The position numbers and the translations under genes are program-made. This document shows, in pieces, positions 19,107 to 28,821 of a DNA stretch of 64,000 bases. Where the stretch lies: positions 1-64,000 of the forward strand of contig JAICUQ010000001.1 in NCBI GenBank assembly GCA_025935755.1, given 5' to 3'. The notes beneath the pieces were generated by a model, which saw only the letters and a program-made list of their open reading frames with translations, had not been told where the DNA came from and ran no database searches. Numbering within the stretch: position 1 is the first letter of the stretch; each line of letters starts with the position of its first letter. Source of the stretch: Chthoniobacterales bacterium. GTDB taxonomy: Bacteria > Verrucomicrobiota > Verrucomicrobiia > Chthoniobacterales > UBA10450.

Positions 19107-20930
19107 CTAACGAGAGCGCGTTTTCCGGGGTGGGCCCAATACCGGTCCGCCACACGTTGCTTTTGGTCCTTTGATGTCAGAGACCTGATCGTAGCGGAGC
19201 GTCTTCATCGTCGCGTTCACGCGTTCGGTCAGTTCGGTGAACGATACATCCGTCTCGCGCGCCGCCTGCGCTTTACGAAATTCTTTGGCCAGCGCGTACG
19301 TGAACACTCCATACCCGATCGTGCCGTGGTGATATTCATAGGCGTAGCCGCTCTCCTGACACGCGGTTAACACCACCGGCATATACGGCCCGCGCCGCTC
19401 GCGTGGCGCTTTCCGGTACTGCGTCGCCGTTTGGTTCTCACGAAGACTCATCGCCGTGCCGAGTTTTTTCGTGCTGCAGTTGCGGCCCATATATTTTTGC
19501 CGGAGCTCCCGGCTGCCGCCAAAATCGGGGTTGAGATTTCGAAGGTCCCGCTCTTCCCACATTTGTTCCGCTTTGTTCCAGCGGAGCATTCGGTGCCGAA
19601 TATCATCCGGAGGTGTAACGGCGCGAATCTTCCGCGCACCGTCCCGGGTCAGGCCGCCTGAGTGGCAGCAATCAAAAATCGCGAAAAATTTCGCGGAGTA
19701 CGGGAGCGCGCTGTAGTACCGCAGGAAATCATCGTCGGTGATAGCGCTGTCTTGCGTCCAATGAAAATCGTACGGCACAAGACATTCATCAACGTGATCA
19801 ATTTGTTCTGCGGCGTTGTAGTCGGGCAACTGCGCACCATGGCCGCTGTAGTAAAGCACTCGTTCCTGGCCGTCGGCCGTGCCGTCGAGCAGCCAGTCAA
19901 TGCGCTCGCGAATTCCTGCAGCCGTGGCGCGCTCGTCTGTTACGACGCGGATATCTTCTGCGTCGAACCCGATTTCCTGCAGCACACTGCTCATGAGAAA
20001 TACATCGTTCACGCAGCCTTCCAGACGTGACGCAGGATCGGGATAATCATTTATGCCCACGAGCAAGGCGCGTCGCCGACGTTGTTGCACCGAGTTCTGG
20101 AATCGTGTGCTTCGAGCAGTCAACGCACGCACGCCGGGTTGTCGCGCGAGCACGCGATACACGCGTTGCCCCGTCAAATCACGTTGCAGGTACCCGGCAT
20201 GGCCAGGGAACTGGTTCAAATCAACAACGGCAGCGTGGCCGGCAATGCGGTCGTCCCATGAAATCTCTTCAAACTTCGGGACACGATCGAGGATTCGATG
20301 GGCGAGAACCGGATCGCTTTTGTTAAACAGGTGAAACCAATACTTCTGATTGACGCCATCGATCTTGTTATTGAAATGCGCCGCTTTCAGGAACGGGTTG
20401 GCGATTTGTGAGCCGAACGTTACTAAATATCGGCCCGCGCACGCGTTTTTGTCCTGGTTGGAAAACGCGTCGTAGCAAATAATGCTACCGAGACTGTGCG
20501 CCATGATCACGTCCGGGTCGAACGTGTTGATTCGCTCGATCAAACGTTTTCGTAACGTGGCGCGCAACGCCGCGTTCTGGTCCCACTCCGCTACCATTCC
20601 TGCGTGCCAGCCGTCGGCCGCTTCAGCGACGGGCGTTGCCCAATCCAGCAAGCCGCGACTCGGACGAAACCAGCCGGAAACAGTCTCAGCAGCGTCCTCG
20701 ATAGCAGCTCCGACAGGCGCGAAGCCGAGATGCGCCGCAGCGCCGACGTCGCTCAGGAGATTAATTTTTCCCGAAAATAAATTATCGTAGTCGAAGCGTT
20801 CGTAGGTCGGCGCAAACGCAGGATCGAAATATTGGATCCCCGCGGTGATCGCCTCTTCCCATGGTGGTTCCCACGGCTGATTATCAGGACGCTCCTGGTG
20901 GCCGACTCCGTGAACCAGGAGTATTTTCAT
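19107..20930 (-). CDS. Orthocaspase with N-terminal alpha/beta-hydrolase domain
   Basis: A 607-residue two-domain protein. Residues 1-about 260 resemble a serine hydrolase/lipase-like module: N-terminal MKILLVHGVGH, nucleophile elbow AHSLGS (Ser146). Residues about 285-600 form a C14 caspase-like domain: RRALLVGINDYPDPASRLEG (residues 287-306), catalytic His364 in YYSGHG, catalytic Cys422 in FDCCHSGG, and a C-terminal subdomain with GVFTYALAKEF. No signal peptide, so cytoplasmic. Start ATG 20930 lies 3 bp after the stop of a second caspase gene, so both are one operon. Bacterial orthocaspases cleave after Arg/Lys and are linked to cell-death and defence functions; the target here is unknown. 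Confidence 0.9.
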   Translation of the reverse strand: MKILLVHGVGHQERPDNQPWEPPWEEAITAGIQYFDPAFAPTYERFDYDNLFSGKINLLSDVGAAAHLGFAPVGAAIEDAAETVSGWFRPSRGLLDWATPVAEAADGWHAGMVAEWDQNAALRATLRKRLIERINTFDPDVIMAHSLGSIICYDAFSNQDKNACAGRYLVTFGSQIANPFLKAAHFNNKIDGVNQKYWFHLFNKSDPVLAHRILDRVPKFEEISWDDRIAGHAAVVDLNQFPGHAGYLQRDLTGQRVYRVLARQPGVRALTARSTRFQNSVQQRRRRALLVGINDYPDPASRLEGCVNDVFLMSSVLQEIGFDAEDIRVVTDERATAAGIRERIDWLLDGTADGQERVLYYSGHGAQLPDYNAAEQIDHVDECLVPYDFHWTQDSAITDDDFLRYYSALPYSAKFFAIFDCCHSGGLTRDGARKIRAVTPPDDIRHRMLRWNKAEQMWEERDLRNLNPDFGGSRELRQKYMGRNCSTKKLGTAMSLRENQTATQYRKAPRERRGPYMPVVLTACQESGYAYEYHHGTIGYGVFTYALAKEFRKAQAARETDVSFTELTERVNATMKTLRYDQVSDIKGPKATCGGPVLGPPRKTRSR

Positions 20931-20933
20931 CGA

Positions 20934-21746
20934 TTAGACCGTGAACGGTTCCTGTTCCTCGAACGAGTAGTTGGCTGGACCCATGGTAAAATAATTCGGT
21001 GTTTGCGTCGGCGGCATCAGTTTCACGATCGATTTGTGCAACCCGCGGTAATCGCCCTTGAACTTCCCGTTCTTCCAAACGGCGAGCAGCGTTTGGGTGA
21101 ACAATCCGTTACGATCGCCGTCCGCGCTGGTCTGGTTATCCTGGCATCCGGAAATTAACAATGCGGTGCCGCGCATCCGGGTTCGCGAACTGGAGCGGTG
21201 CTGTTGGATTTTGTCGTAGAACTTCTGGTGATCCATGTAAACGCGCAGAGCAACATCGCGCGGCATCATACGCGGACGCACCGGAGTCATGCCGAGCGCG
21301 GAAAATTGGATGGCCCGCAGCACCGTGCCGCTGTGGCAACTATCGGACAGCACAAAGATCCGCACTCCGCTGACGAATTGCTTCAACGCAGTGTAAAGCT
21401 CGTCATCAATGATTTCTCCATCGTACAAACACCACGTTTCATCGAAGCCGTCCGGTTCTAAATCGTGGCCGGTGTTGGGCACCTGGCCGCCGTGTCCCGA
21501 ATAGGTGAGAAAGAAGATATCGTTCCGTTTCAGTTTCGCAGCTGCGGCTTTGATATCAGCGAGGACCCGGTTGCGTGTTGCCTTCTTCGTCAGGCGCTTG
21601 GTTATTTTGGTAAATCCCTGCGATTTCGCCACTGCCTGCATGTCGTTTGCGTCGAATTCGCACGCCGTGAGTTGACCATCCCATCCGCTGTATTGTTTTG
21701 GATCGACGGCGTTGAGACCGATGTGAAGAGACGCTCCAATTGGCAT
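20934..21746 (-). CDS. Orthocaspase (peptidase C14 family), single domain
   Basis: A 270-residue caspase-fold protease. The p20-like part reads SLHIGLNAVDPKQYSGWDGQ, LTACEFDANDMQAVAKSQGF; the His/Cys dyad is His85 in TYSGHGGQ and Cys137 in LSDSCHSGT. The p10-like region includes CQDNQTSADGDRNGLFTQTL. ATG 21746 follows a strong AAAGGA site; the frame upstream to 21869 is not protein-like. Transcribed together with the hydrolase-caspase fusion downstream (3-bp gap). The two caspases differ in length and in the extra domain; they are not recent duplicates. Confidence 0.9.
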   Translation of the reverse strand: MPIGASLHIGLNAVDPKQYSGWDGQLTACEFDANDMQAVAKSQGFTKITKRLTKKATRNRVLADIKAAAAKLKRNDIFFLTYSGHGGQVPNTGHDLEPDGFDETWCLYDGEIIDDELYTALKQFVSGVRIFVLSDSCHSGTVLRAIQFSALGMTPVRPRMMPRDVALRVYMDHQKFYDKIQQHRSSSRTRMRGTALLISGCQDNQTSADGDRNGLFTQTLLAVWKNGKFKGDYRGLHKSIVKLMPPTQTPNYFTMGPANYSFEEQEPFTV

Positions 21747-22114
21747 AAGCCATCCTTTCGTTTTGGACCAGGGCAGGCATTCTGAACCAGAAGAACACGG
21801 CGGCGCAAGATGATTGTCATCTTGAGCTTCGAGCGTCGCATCCGCATGGCTGAGAGAACGCATTTGCACCGTTCGCCGCGACCACGATTCGAATCAGGGA
21901 AGGCACATCTAGGCCGCAATCTGAATCGGCGTCTGGCAGAGATGCTCTACAATCCAAGCAACACTAGACACCTGGTCGCAATTAAAAGTTGACCATCCTT
22001 AAGGAAAATCGTTATGCTCCGGGGAGTGCCAAGTTTTGCAATTCCTGCATTGAAGCGAAACTGCGCTGAGTTCAGCGTCTCTCGCCTTTCTCCTCGTTAG
22101 TCTGTTCGCCATTT
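21747..22114. other. Divergent intergenic region with degenerate REP unit
   Basis: 368 bp between the caspase operon and the first large secreted gene. It carries a degenerate member of the palindromic family, TAGGCCGCAA...CGGCGTCTGGCAGAGATGC TCTAC (about 21910-21952), with the conserved CGTCTxxCAGAGAxGC half-site also found near 1391 and 41645. A probable promoter for the plus-strand gene is at 21989-22018. No ORF of credible composition. Confidence 0.5.
21989..22018 (+). promoter_or_regulatory. Candidate sigma-70-type promoter
   Basis: TTGACC at 21989-21994 and TATGCT at 22013-22018 are separated by 18 bp, close to housekeeping-sigma consensus. It points to the large secreted protein whose ATG is at 22115, leaving a leader of roughly 90 bases. 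Read by eye only. Confidence 0.4.
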
Positions 22115-25100
22115 ATGAAAACACCTCTGCTCAAATCCTCCTCTATTGTTCTGGCGGTCGCCGCTCTCATGGCCGCATTTTTGCCCGTCCCACTTGCCCG
22201 GGCGGCAACCGATCCCCTGATGCCGAAGGGGCCGGGCGGCGTGCAACCGTTCGATCCCAATCCTTCTGCTCCCGATTCGTTAACCCGACGTTTCATGACG
22301 TATGGCGTCGACCCAGACGGCAACCGCATCCCGCTGAAAACGCTGCGAATCACCAATAATACAGCGCATACCGTGTATCCGATCATGCGAGACCCGAACT
22401 CCATCACCATCAGGGGCAGCACGACAATCGGCTTGTATGATCCGTATGACCCGGCACACAAGGAATACCGCGGTTACATCGGTTACGAGGAGGGCGGAAA
22501 ATATTTTTTTGGTCTGAAACGCGGCGAGAGCATCCTCGTGAGGCTGCCTCTGGTTTTCTGGAACGGTGCCCGCATTGGCATTGGGACTGACGGTCAATAT
22601 TTGACGCCGACGGGAGATCCAAATCCTCTGCGTTACGATCCGAACTCGCAACGCTCGATTACCAAAGCTGAGACCGGCGAAGATACCATCTCGAATGGCG
22701 TCGTGATGTGGTATCGGGCCGAAGTTTCCAAGGCGCCTAACGACGATACAGAGGATCAGCTCGCGGAATGGACGATTCGCGATCACGTCTACCTGGTCAA
22801 TCCGCAGATCACGGCAAAAACCAACCATGAAATCCCGGATAACCAACTCGTCACGCTGATCAATTATGACGTCTCGAATGTGGATAACCTCTATCTGCCG
22901 CTCGCTATGGAGGCGAACGACGTCTGGGTGGTACCGCAGAAGTCGGGAACAGGGCCGAATGCTAACCGTGACGGCTGGAAACCCGGGTCGGTGCCGGACG
23001 TGTACGGCTGGACTGGCGCCATCAATAACAATGACTTTCTGCAGACGCGGATCCGGGAATTCACCGCCGACAACAATCAACTTCTGGGAGAATACTTCGG
23101 GAAGAAGAAACCGGGCTGGCCCTTCTATAACATTCCGAATCCTACCAACGATCCGACCCCCCCCCGCAAAATCCCCTCCGGCGCCAATGTCTTCGCACAG
23201 AGCCCACTCAAGGCTGTTCCTTCCAGCTATGGCAACGGACAATGGCAGAACGATAAATACATGCTCTCGAGCGGCGGCACCCAACCGATAAAAGTGAGCA
23301 TCGGAAATTCGATCACGGTCAATCCAGCGGGAAGCAAAACCTTGAACGTCAATGAGGTGGATCCGGAAATAAGAGAAAAGTTCGCCGCCATTGAAGTGGG
23401 AGACGTCGTCATCGGTCGCCCGGCCCCTAGCGTCACCAATCCCATTCAAGATGGCACAACCGTTACGGCTGTGAACCCCCCCAGCGGGAACCCCCTTAAG
23501 TACACCGTTACCTTGAGCAAAGCGTTGGTCGCCCCGAGCGGGAGCTGCACGTTCGAGTTCACGCGGCCCGTCCACGACTACGCCTCCGAGGCCATGATCA
23601 GGCTTTGGTATTCCTGGGCGCAATATTACCTCTTGCACTGGAAAGACCGCACACCGAACGCTTCCACCACGCCGACGCGGATCAAGGGATCCATCGGCAA
23701 GAATCTGGCGACGCTGTTCTTCAACGAAGCGCATCCCGAGCTAGTCGAAGGCATGGCGGTCACAGGCCCCGGACTGGACGACGCGACGACCGAGAAAGGC
23801 ATCCACCAGGGGAACGCGGTGATTCTGGAGATCGCCAGCGATAAAAAATCGGTCGTCCTGAGTCAGGTGGTAAACACCGATTCAGAGAATAAGCCGTTCA
23901 CCTTCCATCCTCCGCAACCGCTTTGCACCGGAGCAGACAAAACTGGATGCCTGCTCTGGGCTCCCACTGCGGAAGGAGACCCGGGATATCCGCTCATCGG
24001 AGACAAATTCAGTTTTTCTAACGAGCCGGACTGGCACAACCCGTACGAATTCTCGCAGCAAGTCTATTTGATTATGGCGTCGATGAATCAGATCGGTGAG
24101 CCGAACAACGACAGCGTGTCCAAGTTCATGCAAGACATCGTCGGCGCAAACATGGGCTTCATCTTTACCAATCCTGCGAAAAATACTGGCGATGCCCAGA
24201 TGGTAATCGCGATGATTCGGGACATGATAAAATCCGTGCTGCGCGGGGTCTGGGATTTCACCAAATTTCCGGATACGGTTGACGACCACGGCAACCACCT
24301 TAAGTGGTATCCAGATCCGAAGGAACACCGCGGCGATCAGCCGTTCAATGTGTTCAACCTCGATCCGTTCGTCTGGTTCGTTCACGTCCAACTGGGCTTC
24401 TCGGGCTACGGCTTCTCCGTCGACGACGATACCGCCGACGTCGGCGCCGGCGGGGCCTCAGAACTTCAGCTTAGCGTCACTGGCACAGGTGGCCTCAAAA
24501 ACAGGAATGCCTGGAGTATCCAGGCGCCGTACGGTCCGGTGAAAAACCAGCGTCTGCAATATTTCGGCCCGGCGAGCTTGAACGGCGATACGCTTTATCA
24601 CGCCATCACCAATGTCAGTGATACCACCCCGATCAAAATCACCACGGAAGGTGAACACCACCTTGCGAATGGCGATAGCGTATTAATTGATCAGGTGATC
24701 GGCGACAACGCCGCGAATGGCACTTTCAAGATCGGCAATGCCTCGAGGAAAACGTTCGAGCTATTCGATGCCGCTACGGGAACGATTCCGGTTGCTCCCA
24801 GCGGCAACTACGTTAGCGGCGGGAGATGGGCATATCCACTCCATCCGTACGTGGACACCGGCAATGATTTGACGAAGGTTTTTTATCGCGTCACCGGGGA
24901 CGATGCCCTTGGCACTTTCGAGGGCACACTGCTCTCCGTCGACGGCGTGGATCGGAACAAAAGCGGGAAAAAATTCCGGGTCTTTCAGCTGGGTCGCCAG
25001 GATGTTGGACGCCTTCTTTTAGACACTGACCTGACCGATGCGAATGGGACCCCGCTGCCCGCCGGCACTTATACGTTCGATTTCTTCGGAATAGCGGACA

Positions 25101-25426
25101 CCGGCAATGGTGTTGGCGGTCCGCCGCCACCCAAAGCTCCTCTTGGCGCCATCCGCGAGGACATTCATGAGGAAATGGATAGGATCTGGAAGAGGTTGCA
25201 CCAGCTCGAAAAGCAGAATGGCGAATCTAAACAATCGGCTCGGAAGGAGAGATGGCTGGAAATGCGGATCTCCGTGCTCACAGCCCGGCTCGAGTATCCG
25301 ACCGACGAAGTGCTCCAGCAGCTTGAACAACAGCTCGAAGCGCGCGAATCACTTGGCCGTAAAGCGCTGCGCAAGTTCCTGGACCGCCTGAACACGCGGA
25401 TAGTCGAGCTACAAAACGGCGGCTAA
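22115..25426 (+). CDS. Large secreted thaumatin/GH64-like protein with C-terminal coiled-coil tail (paralogue A)
   Basis: An 1103-residue exported protein: signal peptide MKTPLLKSSSIVLAVAALMA with ARA cleavage. The body is beta-rich with LKTLRITNNTAHTVYPIM, LINYDVSNVDNLYLPLAM and a late FSGYGFSVDDDTADVGAGG. The NYDVSxVDxxxLP and YGFSxDD motifs recall thaumatin-like/GH64 glucanase folds, but similarity is distant and no catalytic Asp/Glu pair was located. A repeat-like insert lies between (SNSITVNPAGS and similar). The last ~95 residues (from LGAIREDIHEEMDRI) are a helical, coiled-coil-like tail almost identical to that of the gene at 26036. Followed by a small secreted gene. Could be surface polysaccharide binding; not established. 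Confidence 0.75.
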   Translation: MKTPLLKSSSIVLAVAALMAAFLPVPLARAATDPLMPKGPGGVQPFDPNPSAPDSLTRRFMTYGVDPDGNRIPLKTLRITNNTAHTVYPIMRDPNSITIRGSTTIGLYDPYDPAHKEYRGYIGYEEGGKYFFGLKRGESILVRLPLVFWNGARIGIGTDGQYLTPTGDPNPLRYDPNSQRSITKAETGEDTISNGVVMWYRAEVSKAPNDDTEDQLAEWTIRDHVYLVNPQITAKTNHEIPDNQLVTLINYDVSNVDNLYLPLAMEANDVWVVPQKSGTGPNANRDGWKPGSVPDVYGWTGAINNNDFLQTRIREFTADNNQLLGEYFGKKKPGWPFYNIPNPTNDPTPPRKIPSGANVFAQSPLKAVPSSYGNGQWQNDKYMLSSGGTQPIKVSIGNSITVNPAGSKTLNVNEVDPEIREKFAAIEVGDVVIGRPAPSVTNPIQDGTTVTAVNPPSGNPLKYTVTLSKALVAPSGSCTFEFTRPVHDYASEAMIRLWYSWAQYYLLHWKDRTPNASTTPTRIKGSIGKNLATLFFNEAHPELVEGMAVTGPGLDDATTEKGIHQGNAVILEIASDKKSVVLSQVVNTDSENKPFTFHPPQPLCTGADKTGCLLWAPTAEGDPGYPLIGDKFSFSNEPDWHNPYEFSQQVYLIMASMNQIGEPNNDSVSKFMQDIVGANMGFIFTNPAKNTGDAQMVIAMIRDMIKSVLRGVWDFTKFPDTVDDHGNHLKWYPDPKEHRGDQPFNVFNLDPFVWFVHVQLGFSGYGFSVDDDTADVGAGGASELQLSVTGTGGLKNRNAWSIQAPYGPVKNQRLQYFGPASLNGDTLYHAITNVSDTTPIKITTEGEHHLANGDSVLIDQVIGDNAANGTFKIGNASRKTFELFDAATGTIPVAPSGNYVSGGRWAYPLHPYVDTGNDLTKVFYRVTGDDALGTFEGTLLSVDGVDRNKSGKKFRVFQLGRQDVGRLLLDTDLTDANGTPLPAGTYTFDFFGIADTGNGVGGPPPPKAPLGAIREDIHEEMDRIWKRLHQLEKQNGESKQSARKERWLEMRISVLTARLEYPTDEVLQQLEQQLEARESLGRKALRKFLDRLNTRIVELQNGG

Positions 25427-25503
25427 GAAGGCATTGAGAACCATTCGAACCGCCGGAGCACAGCAATAGCCTAACGAGTAGGTCAAGTTCCAGGTTTAGT
25501 GAA

Positions 25504-25848
25504 ATGCGGAATTCGCCAACGCTGACGAACGCCTCAAGAGTATTCATCGCTGTCCTTGTAGGTCTCTCGCTCAGTACGGAGGGACAATCGCCATCCCCCC
25601 CGATTTATTCCAGAGTGTCGGAGTCGATGCTCCCTCCCAATGTTGTCATCTCGTTAAGCGAGGTGAACCGGTTGTTCCCGGAAGTCACGCACGAAGCGAG
25701 TACCGGGCAGAACTTGACTGCAGTCGGCAATCCCAAAGCGACAAGGAGCGTCATCTACACCAATAGCGAACCGGCAATGAGATTTTCGAGGGCACCGTCA
25801 GTCAAACCTGAACACGGATCCCGAGATAGCCGCGTGATTGCAGCTTAA
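25504..25848 (+). pseudogene. Broken copy of the small secreted gene at 28822
   Basis: The first ~85 codons match the intact gene at 28822 nearly base for base (MRNSPTLTNA, SLSTEGQ, NVVISLSEVNRLFPEVTHEA), including the upstream leader CCTAACGAGTAGGTCAAG. After VIYTNSEP the frame jumps to sequence matching the middle of the intact gene (FEGTVSQT aligns with FVGTVTQA), so about 60 codons are missing. The conserved reading there soon hits a stop, while the open frame runs on as unrelated residues to 25848. Signal peptide intact, so a truncated secreted product is possible. Confidence 0.75.
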
Positions 25849-26035
25849 TGCAAACGGAAAACAGATTACTCAGCTGAGGAATTGCGGTGAGTGGCGGCGG
25901 CGGGAATGTAATTCTCTCCGTGTGGTGTCGAGTTTGAACGATGGTTTTGTTTGGAATTCTCTCAAAGCCTTCGCGGAATTGACATTGAACAAGTCTACTG
26001 TGAAGATCGCCTGCTCCCTTCGCCTTGTTCGTTTT

Positions 26036-28744
26036 ATGAAAACACCTCTCCTCAAATCCAATCTTATCAAGCTATCGATAGTGCGAGTGGGCTGCTCGGC
26101 GTTCTTGGTTCTGGCGGCCGCCGTTCTTACCGCCGCTTCCTTGCTCTCCCCGTCGACTGGTGCGGCGCCGATTCTTCGCACGGTTCCGGTCAAAACCGTC
26201 AACATCAAAAACAACTCAGGCAAACCGATCTACGTCGTGCTCGAGGCGGCGAAGCAAGACATTAAGGACGACAACGGGCGTCCCCACGACCGATGGCTCC
26301 AAGCCGAGTTCAACGACGAGATTGGAACGTACGCATCGAACTATATCTACCGAGCGTACGTGAATCCCCATAATGGGATCCCCGGCGGGGGCGGGTCGGT
26401 GTCCGTGACCCTTCCGTTCTATACGCAGCTCCAGTCGCAGCTATCTCCGAGCAAGGACGATCAGTACATCGACTGGTGGAGAGCGCTCCGGATCTACGTC
26501 TACGACGACCCGGGCGCCATCCAGCACGCGTACAACAAGGACACGAACACGGAGAACGCGGTTCCAATTTCCACGTTCGCCCCCGGTGCGTCCCCCGTGC
26601 CGACATCTGGTGGCGCGTTGCTCGTCGTCTATCGGGACCAGAGCGGAGGCGACAATCACGGCGTGGCGCTACCGCTCGACGATCCGTCGCAATTGTTGGA
26701 GTTCACGTTCGCCAAGGTTAACACGTTCGGCCCGCTAGAGATGCCCGACCACCAGTTCGTCGATTACGATATTTCGTCGGTCGATCAGGTGTACCTGTCC
26801 GTCGCCATGGATCCCGTGAACAACCCGTTGATCGGCTACATCGGCTCGGTGCTGGGGCAAAAGAAATTCAGCGACACGCTGACGGCGTTTCGGGATGAAT
26901 TCAACTGGCCAAAGTACAAGTGGCCGGAATACGTCACCAATCAAAACAACATTCGACTGCCCGCGACCTACAACGTCATGAACCAGATCGCGCACCCAGG
27001 GGACCTCGATCCGACCGGTCCAGCGATCAAAAACCTTCGCGCCGTCAAGAAGATGGAGGAGCTATGGGACGGGTGCTGCGGTGCGGACTGGCCGGAAAGC
27101 GGGCACTGCAAGCACGCCTCATCGTCGGACGCATGCAACAACATGGCGAAAGTGGCCGAGCTTTTCGAAAAGAACTATAAAAATTACAGGAAACTTGCGC
27201 AAGGCAAGAGTTGTCAGACGCCGGTCGCGCCGACCCGGGACGACATGATGGCCAAGGTGTATGGCTGGGTGCCGTTCAACTCCTGCAAAGACGGCGCCGT
27301 TAACCATAATTTGAACAATGAGCTGCGAGACACGCCGGACATCGGTGGCGCCGCCGGATATCAGGCGATCTCGGAGGATTACGTCGATCTGCAGTATCAC
27401 TCGCCGCCGAATCCCAAGACGTTCGGCGATTTCAACCGGTTCACGGAGCTCATTCACAGCGACGCGTATCTCCACGCGAACGAGTACGGGTTTTCCATCG
27501 ATGACGCGGCCGGAAACATGCTGGAGATAGGTGACGGCATCAACATTACCGTTGGCGGGGCCGAGGGGCTGGACAACACCAATCCCTATGACCCCTGGCG
27601 GTTCTTCCTGTTCAACGTGGGAGCGGCGAAGGAGACCGGACCAAAGTGGACGAAGTACCGCGTTTGCACGGGCGCCGAGCTGCCCGCCTGTGCGGACAAG
27701 GCCCCTGACCGTGACATGAAGGGGACGCGCGTTGAGGACGTTAAGACAAAAGAGGTCTCCATCCAATATCCCGCCATCAAGATCGGCGCGGTCCCAGGCC
27801 CGTTCGTGATCGTGCTTCAGGACAGCAACGGCGCGCTGTACAAGACCGAGGTCAAGCGGCTTCCGCAGCCGCCGCCGACTCACCCACTCAACAAGGTAGG
27901 CGATCCGCCGACCGCCATTGACAACCTATGGAACCAGAAGAAGGAGGACGGCAGCTATACCAACGTGAAGTGCTTCGACAACGAGACGAGCTTCGACTGG
28001 TGTGGAGGTCTGCAGGCCTACTCGGCTACAGAAAAGACGCGGAAAGGCGCGTTGCGAACGGTGTACCACGTCAATACGAGACCACCGGAGGTGTCCAAGC
28101 CGGGTATCAAGTTCCTCCCTGGGGATATCGAGGCAACCCTCGTCTCGGCGGACCGGCTGTTGGTGAAGTGGCCGAAGGCCGTCACCCAGCCGCCGGGCAA
28201 CCCCGTCAAGTACGAGCTGACGCTGTGGGATCGAGCGAACTGCCCCAAGGACAGCAATCTCTGCGACGGCCACTCGCACAACCCGAATAGAGCGTGTAAT
28301 CAATCGCAGACACAATGCGAAGTCACGCTGCCCCGGTGTGTGCCTCCGCTCACCGCGGAGACGCTCAAGAGCATATCGGTGGTGGCCAAGGATCTGAAGG
28401 CCCCCCCAGGTACCCCCAATGCGCAGAAGGAGGTGAACTTCACCGCGCCGCCCCCCAAACTTGGCGCGATCCGAGAGGACATCCACGAAGAGATGGACAG
28501 GATCCAGAAGAGGCTACACGACATCGAAAAGCAGAACAGTGACACGAAACAATCGGCTCGGAAGGAGAGATGGCTGGAGATGCGGATCTCTGTGCTCACA
28601 GCCCGCCTGCAGTATCCGACCGACGAAGTGCTCAAGCAGCTTGAACAAACGGTCGAGGCGCGCCAATCCCTTGGTCGTAAAGCGTGGCGTAGTTTCCTGG
28701 ATCAGCTGAACACACGGATAGTCGAGCTACAATCCGGCCATTAA
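26036..28744 (+). CDS. Large secreted thaumatin/GH64-like protein with C-terminal coiled-coil tail (paralogue B)
   Basis: A 902-residue exported protein. The ATG at 26036 begins MKTPLLKS as in paralogue A; the open frame reaches 25838 but that stretch is the 3' end of the broken small gene. The body (VNIKNNSGKPIYVVLEAAKQ, VDYDISSVDQVYLSVAMDP, NEYGFSIDDAAGNMLEIGDG) aligns in motifs with paralogue A but is strongly diverged, shorter, and carries Cys pairs (CCGADWPESGHC, CQTPV). The last ~95 residues, LGAIREDIHEEMDRIQKRLH onward, are nearly identical to A, also at DNA level. A fibronectin-like segment (PGDIEATLVSADRLLVKWPK) precedes the tail. Function unknown; likely surface or extracellular binding protein. 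Confidence 0.75.
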   Translation: MKTPLLKSNLIKLSIVRVGCSAFLVLAAAVLTAASLLSPSTGAAPILRTVPVKTVNIKNNSGKPIYVVLEAAKQDIKDDNGRPHDRWLQAEFNDEIGTYASNYIYRAYVNPHNGIPGGGGSVSVTLPFYTQLQSQLSPSKDDQYIDWWRALRIYVYDDPGAIQHAYNKDTNTENAVPISTFAPGASPVPTSGGALLVVYRDQSGGDNHGVALPLDDPSQLLEFTFAKVNTFGPLEMPDHQFVDYDISSVDQVYLSVAMDPVNNPLIGYIGSVLGQKKFSDTLTAFRDEFNWPKYKWPEYVTNQNNIRLPATYNVMNQIAHPGDLDPTGPAIKNLRAVKKMEELWDGCCGADWPESGHCKHASSSDACNNMAKVAELFEKNYKNYRKLAQGKSCQTPVAPTRDDMMAKVYGWVPFNSCKDGAVNHNLNNELRDTPDIGGAAGYQAISEDYVDLQYHSPPNPKTFGDFNRFTELIHSDAYLHANEYGFSIDDAAGNMLEIGDGINITVGGAEGLDNTNPYDPWRFFLFNVGAAKETGPKWTKYRVCTGAELPACADKAPDRDMKGTRVEDVKTKEVSIQYPAIKIGAVPGPFVIVLQDSNGALYKTEVKRLPQPPPTHPLNKVGDPPTAIDNLWNQKKEDGSYTNVKCFDNETSFDWCGGLQAYSATEKTRKGALRTVYHVNTRPPEVSKPGIKFLPGDIEATLVSADRLLVKWPKAVTQPPGNPVKYELTLWDRANCPKDSNLCDGHSHNPNRACNQSQTQCEVTLPRCVPPLTAETLKSISVVAKDLKAPPGTPNAQKEVNFTAPPPKLGAIREDIHEEMDRIQKRLHDIEKQNSDTKQSARKERWLEMRISVLTARLQYPTDEVLKQLEQTVEARQSLGRKAWRSFLDQLNTRIVELQSGH

Positions 28745-28821
28745 GAAAGCGCTGCGATCATTCCAACGGCCGGAGCGTAGCGAGTGACCTAACGAGTAGG
28801 TCAAGTTCGAGGTTTAGTGAA

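Noticed and set aside
21884-21960. GATTCGAATC near 21890 as a tRNA T-loop
   Set aside because: No matching acceptor, anticodon or D-arm stems; it is an isolated palindrome beside a degenerate REP unit.
22280-23734. Long minus-strand open frame (484 codons) opposite the thaumatin-like gene A
   Set aside because: It lies fully inside the real gene, is Arg/Val/His-rich with no motif, and results from codon bias of the plus-strand gene.
27119-27883. Minus-strand open frame of 254 codons inside paralogue B
   Set aside because: Shadow of the GC-rich plus-strand gene; no signal, domain or ribosome binding site.
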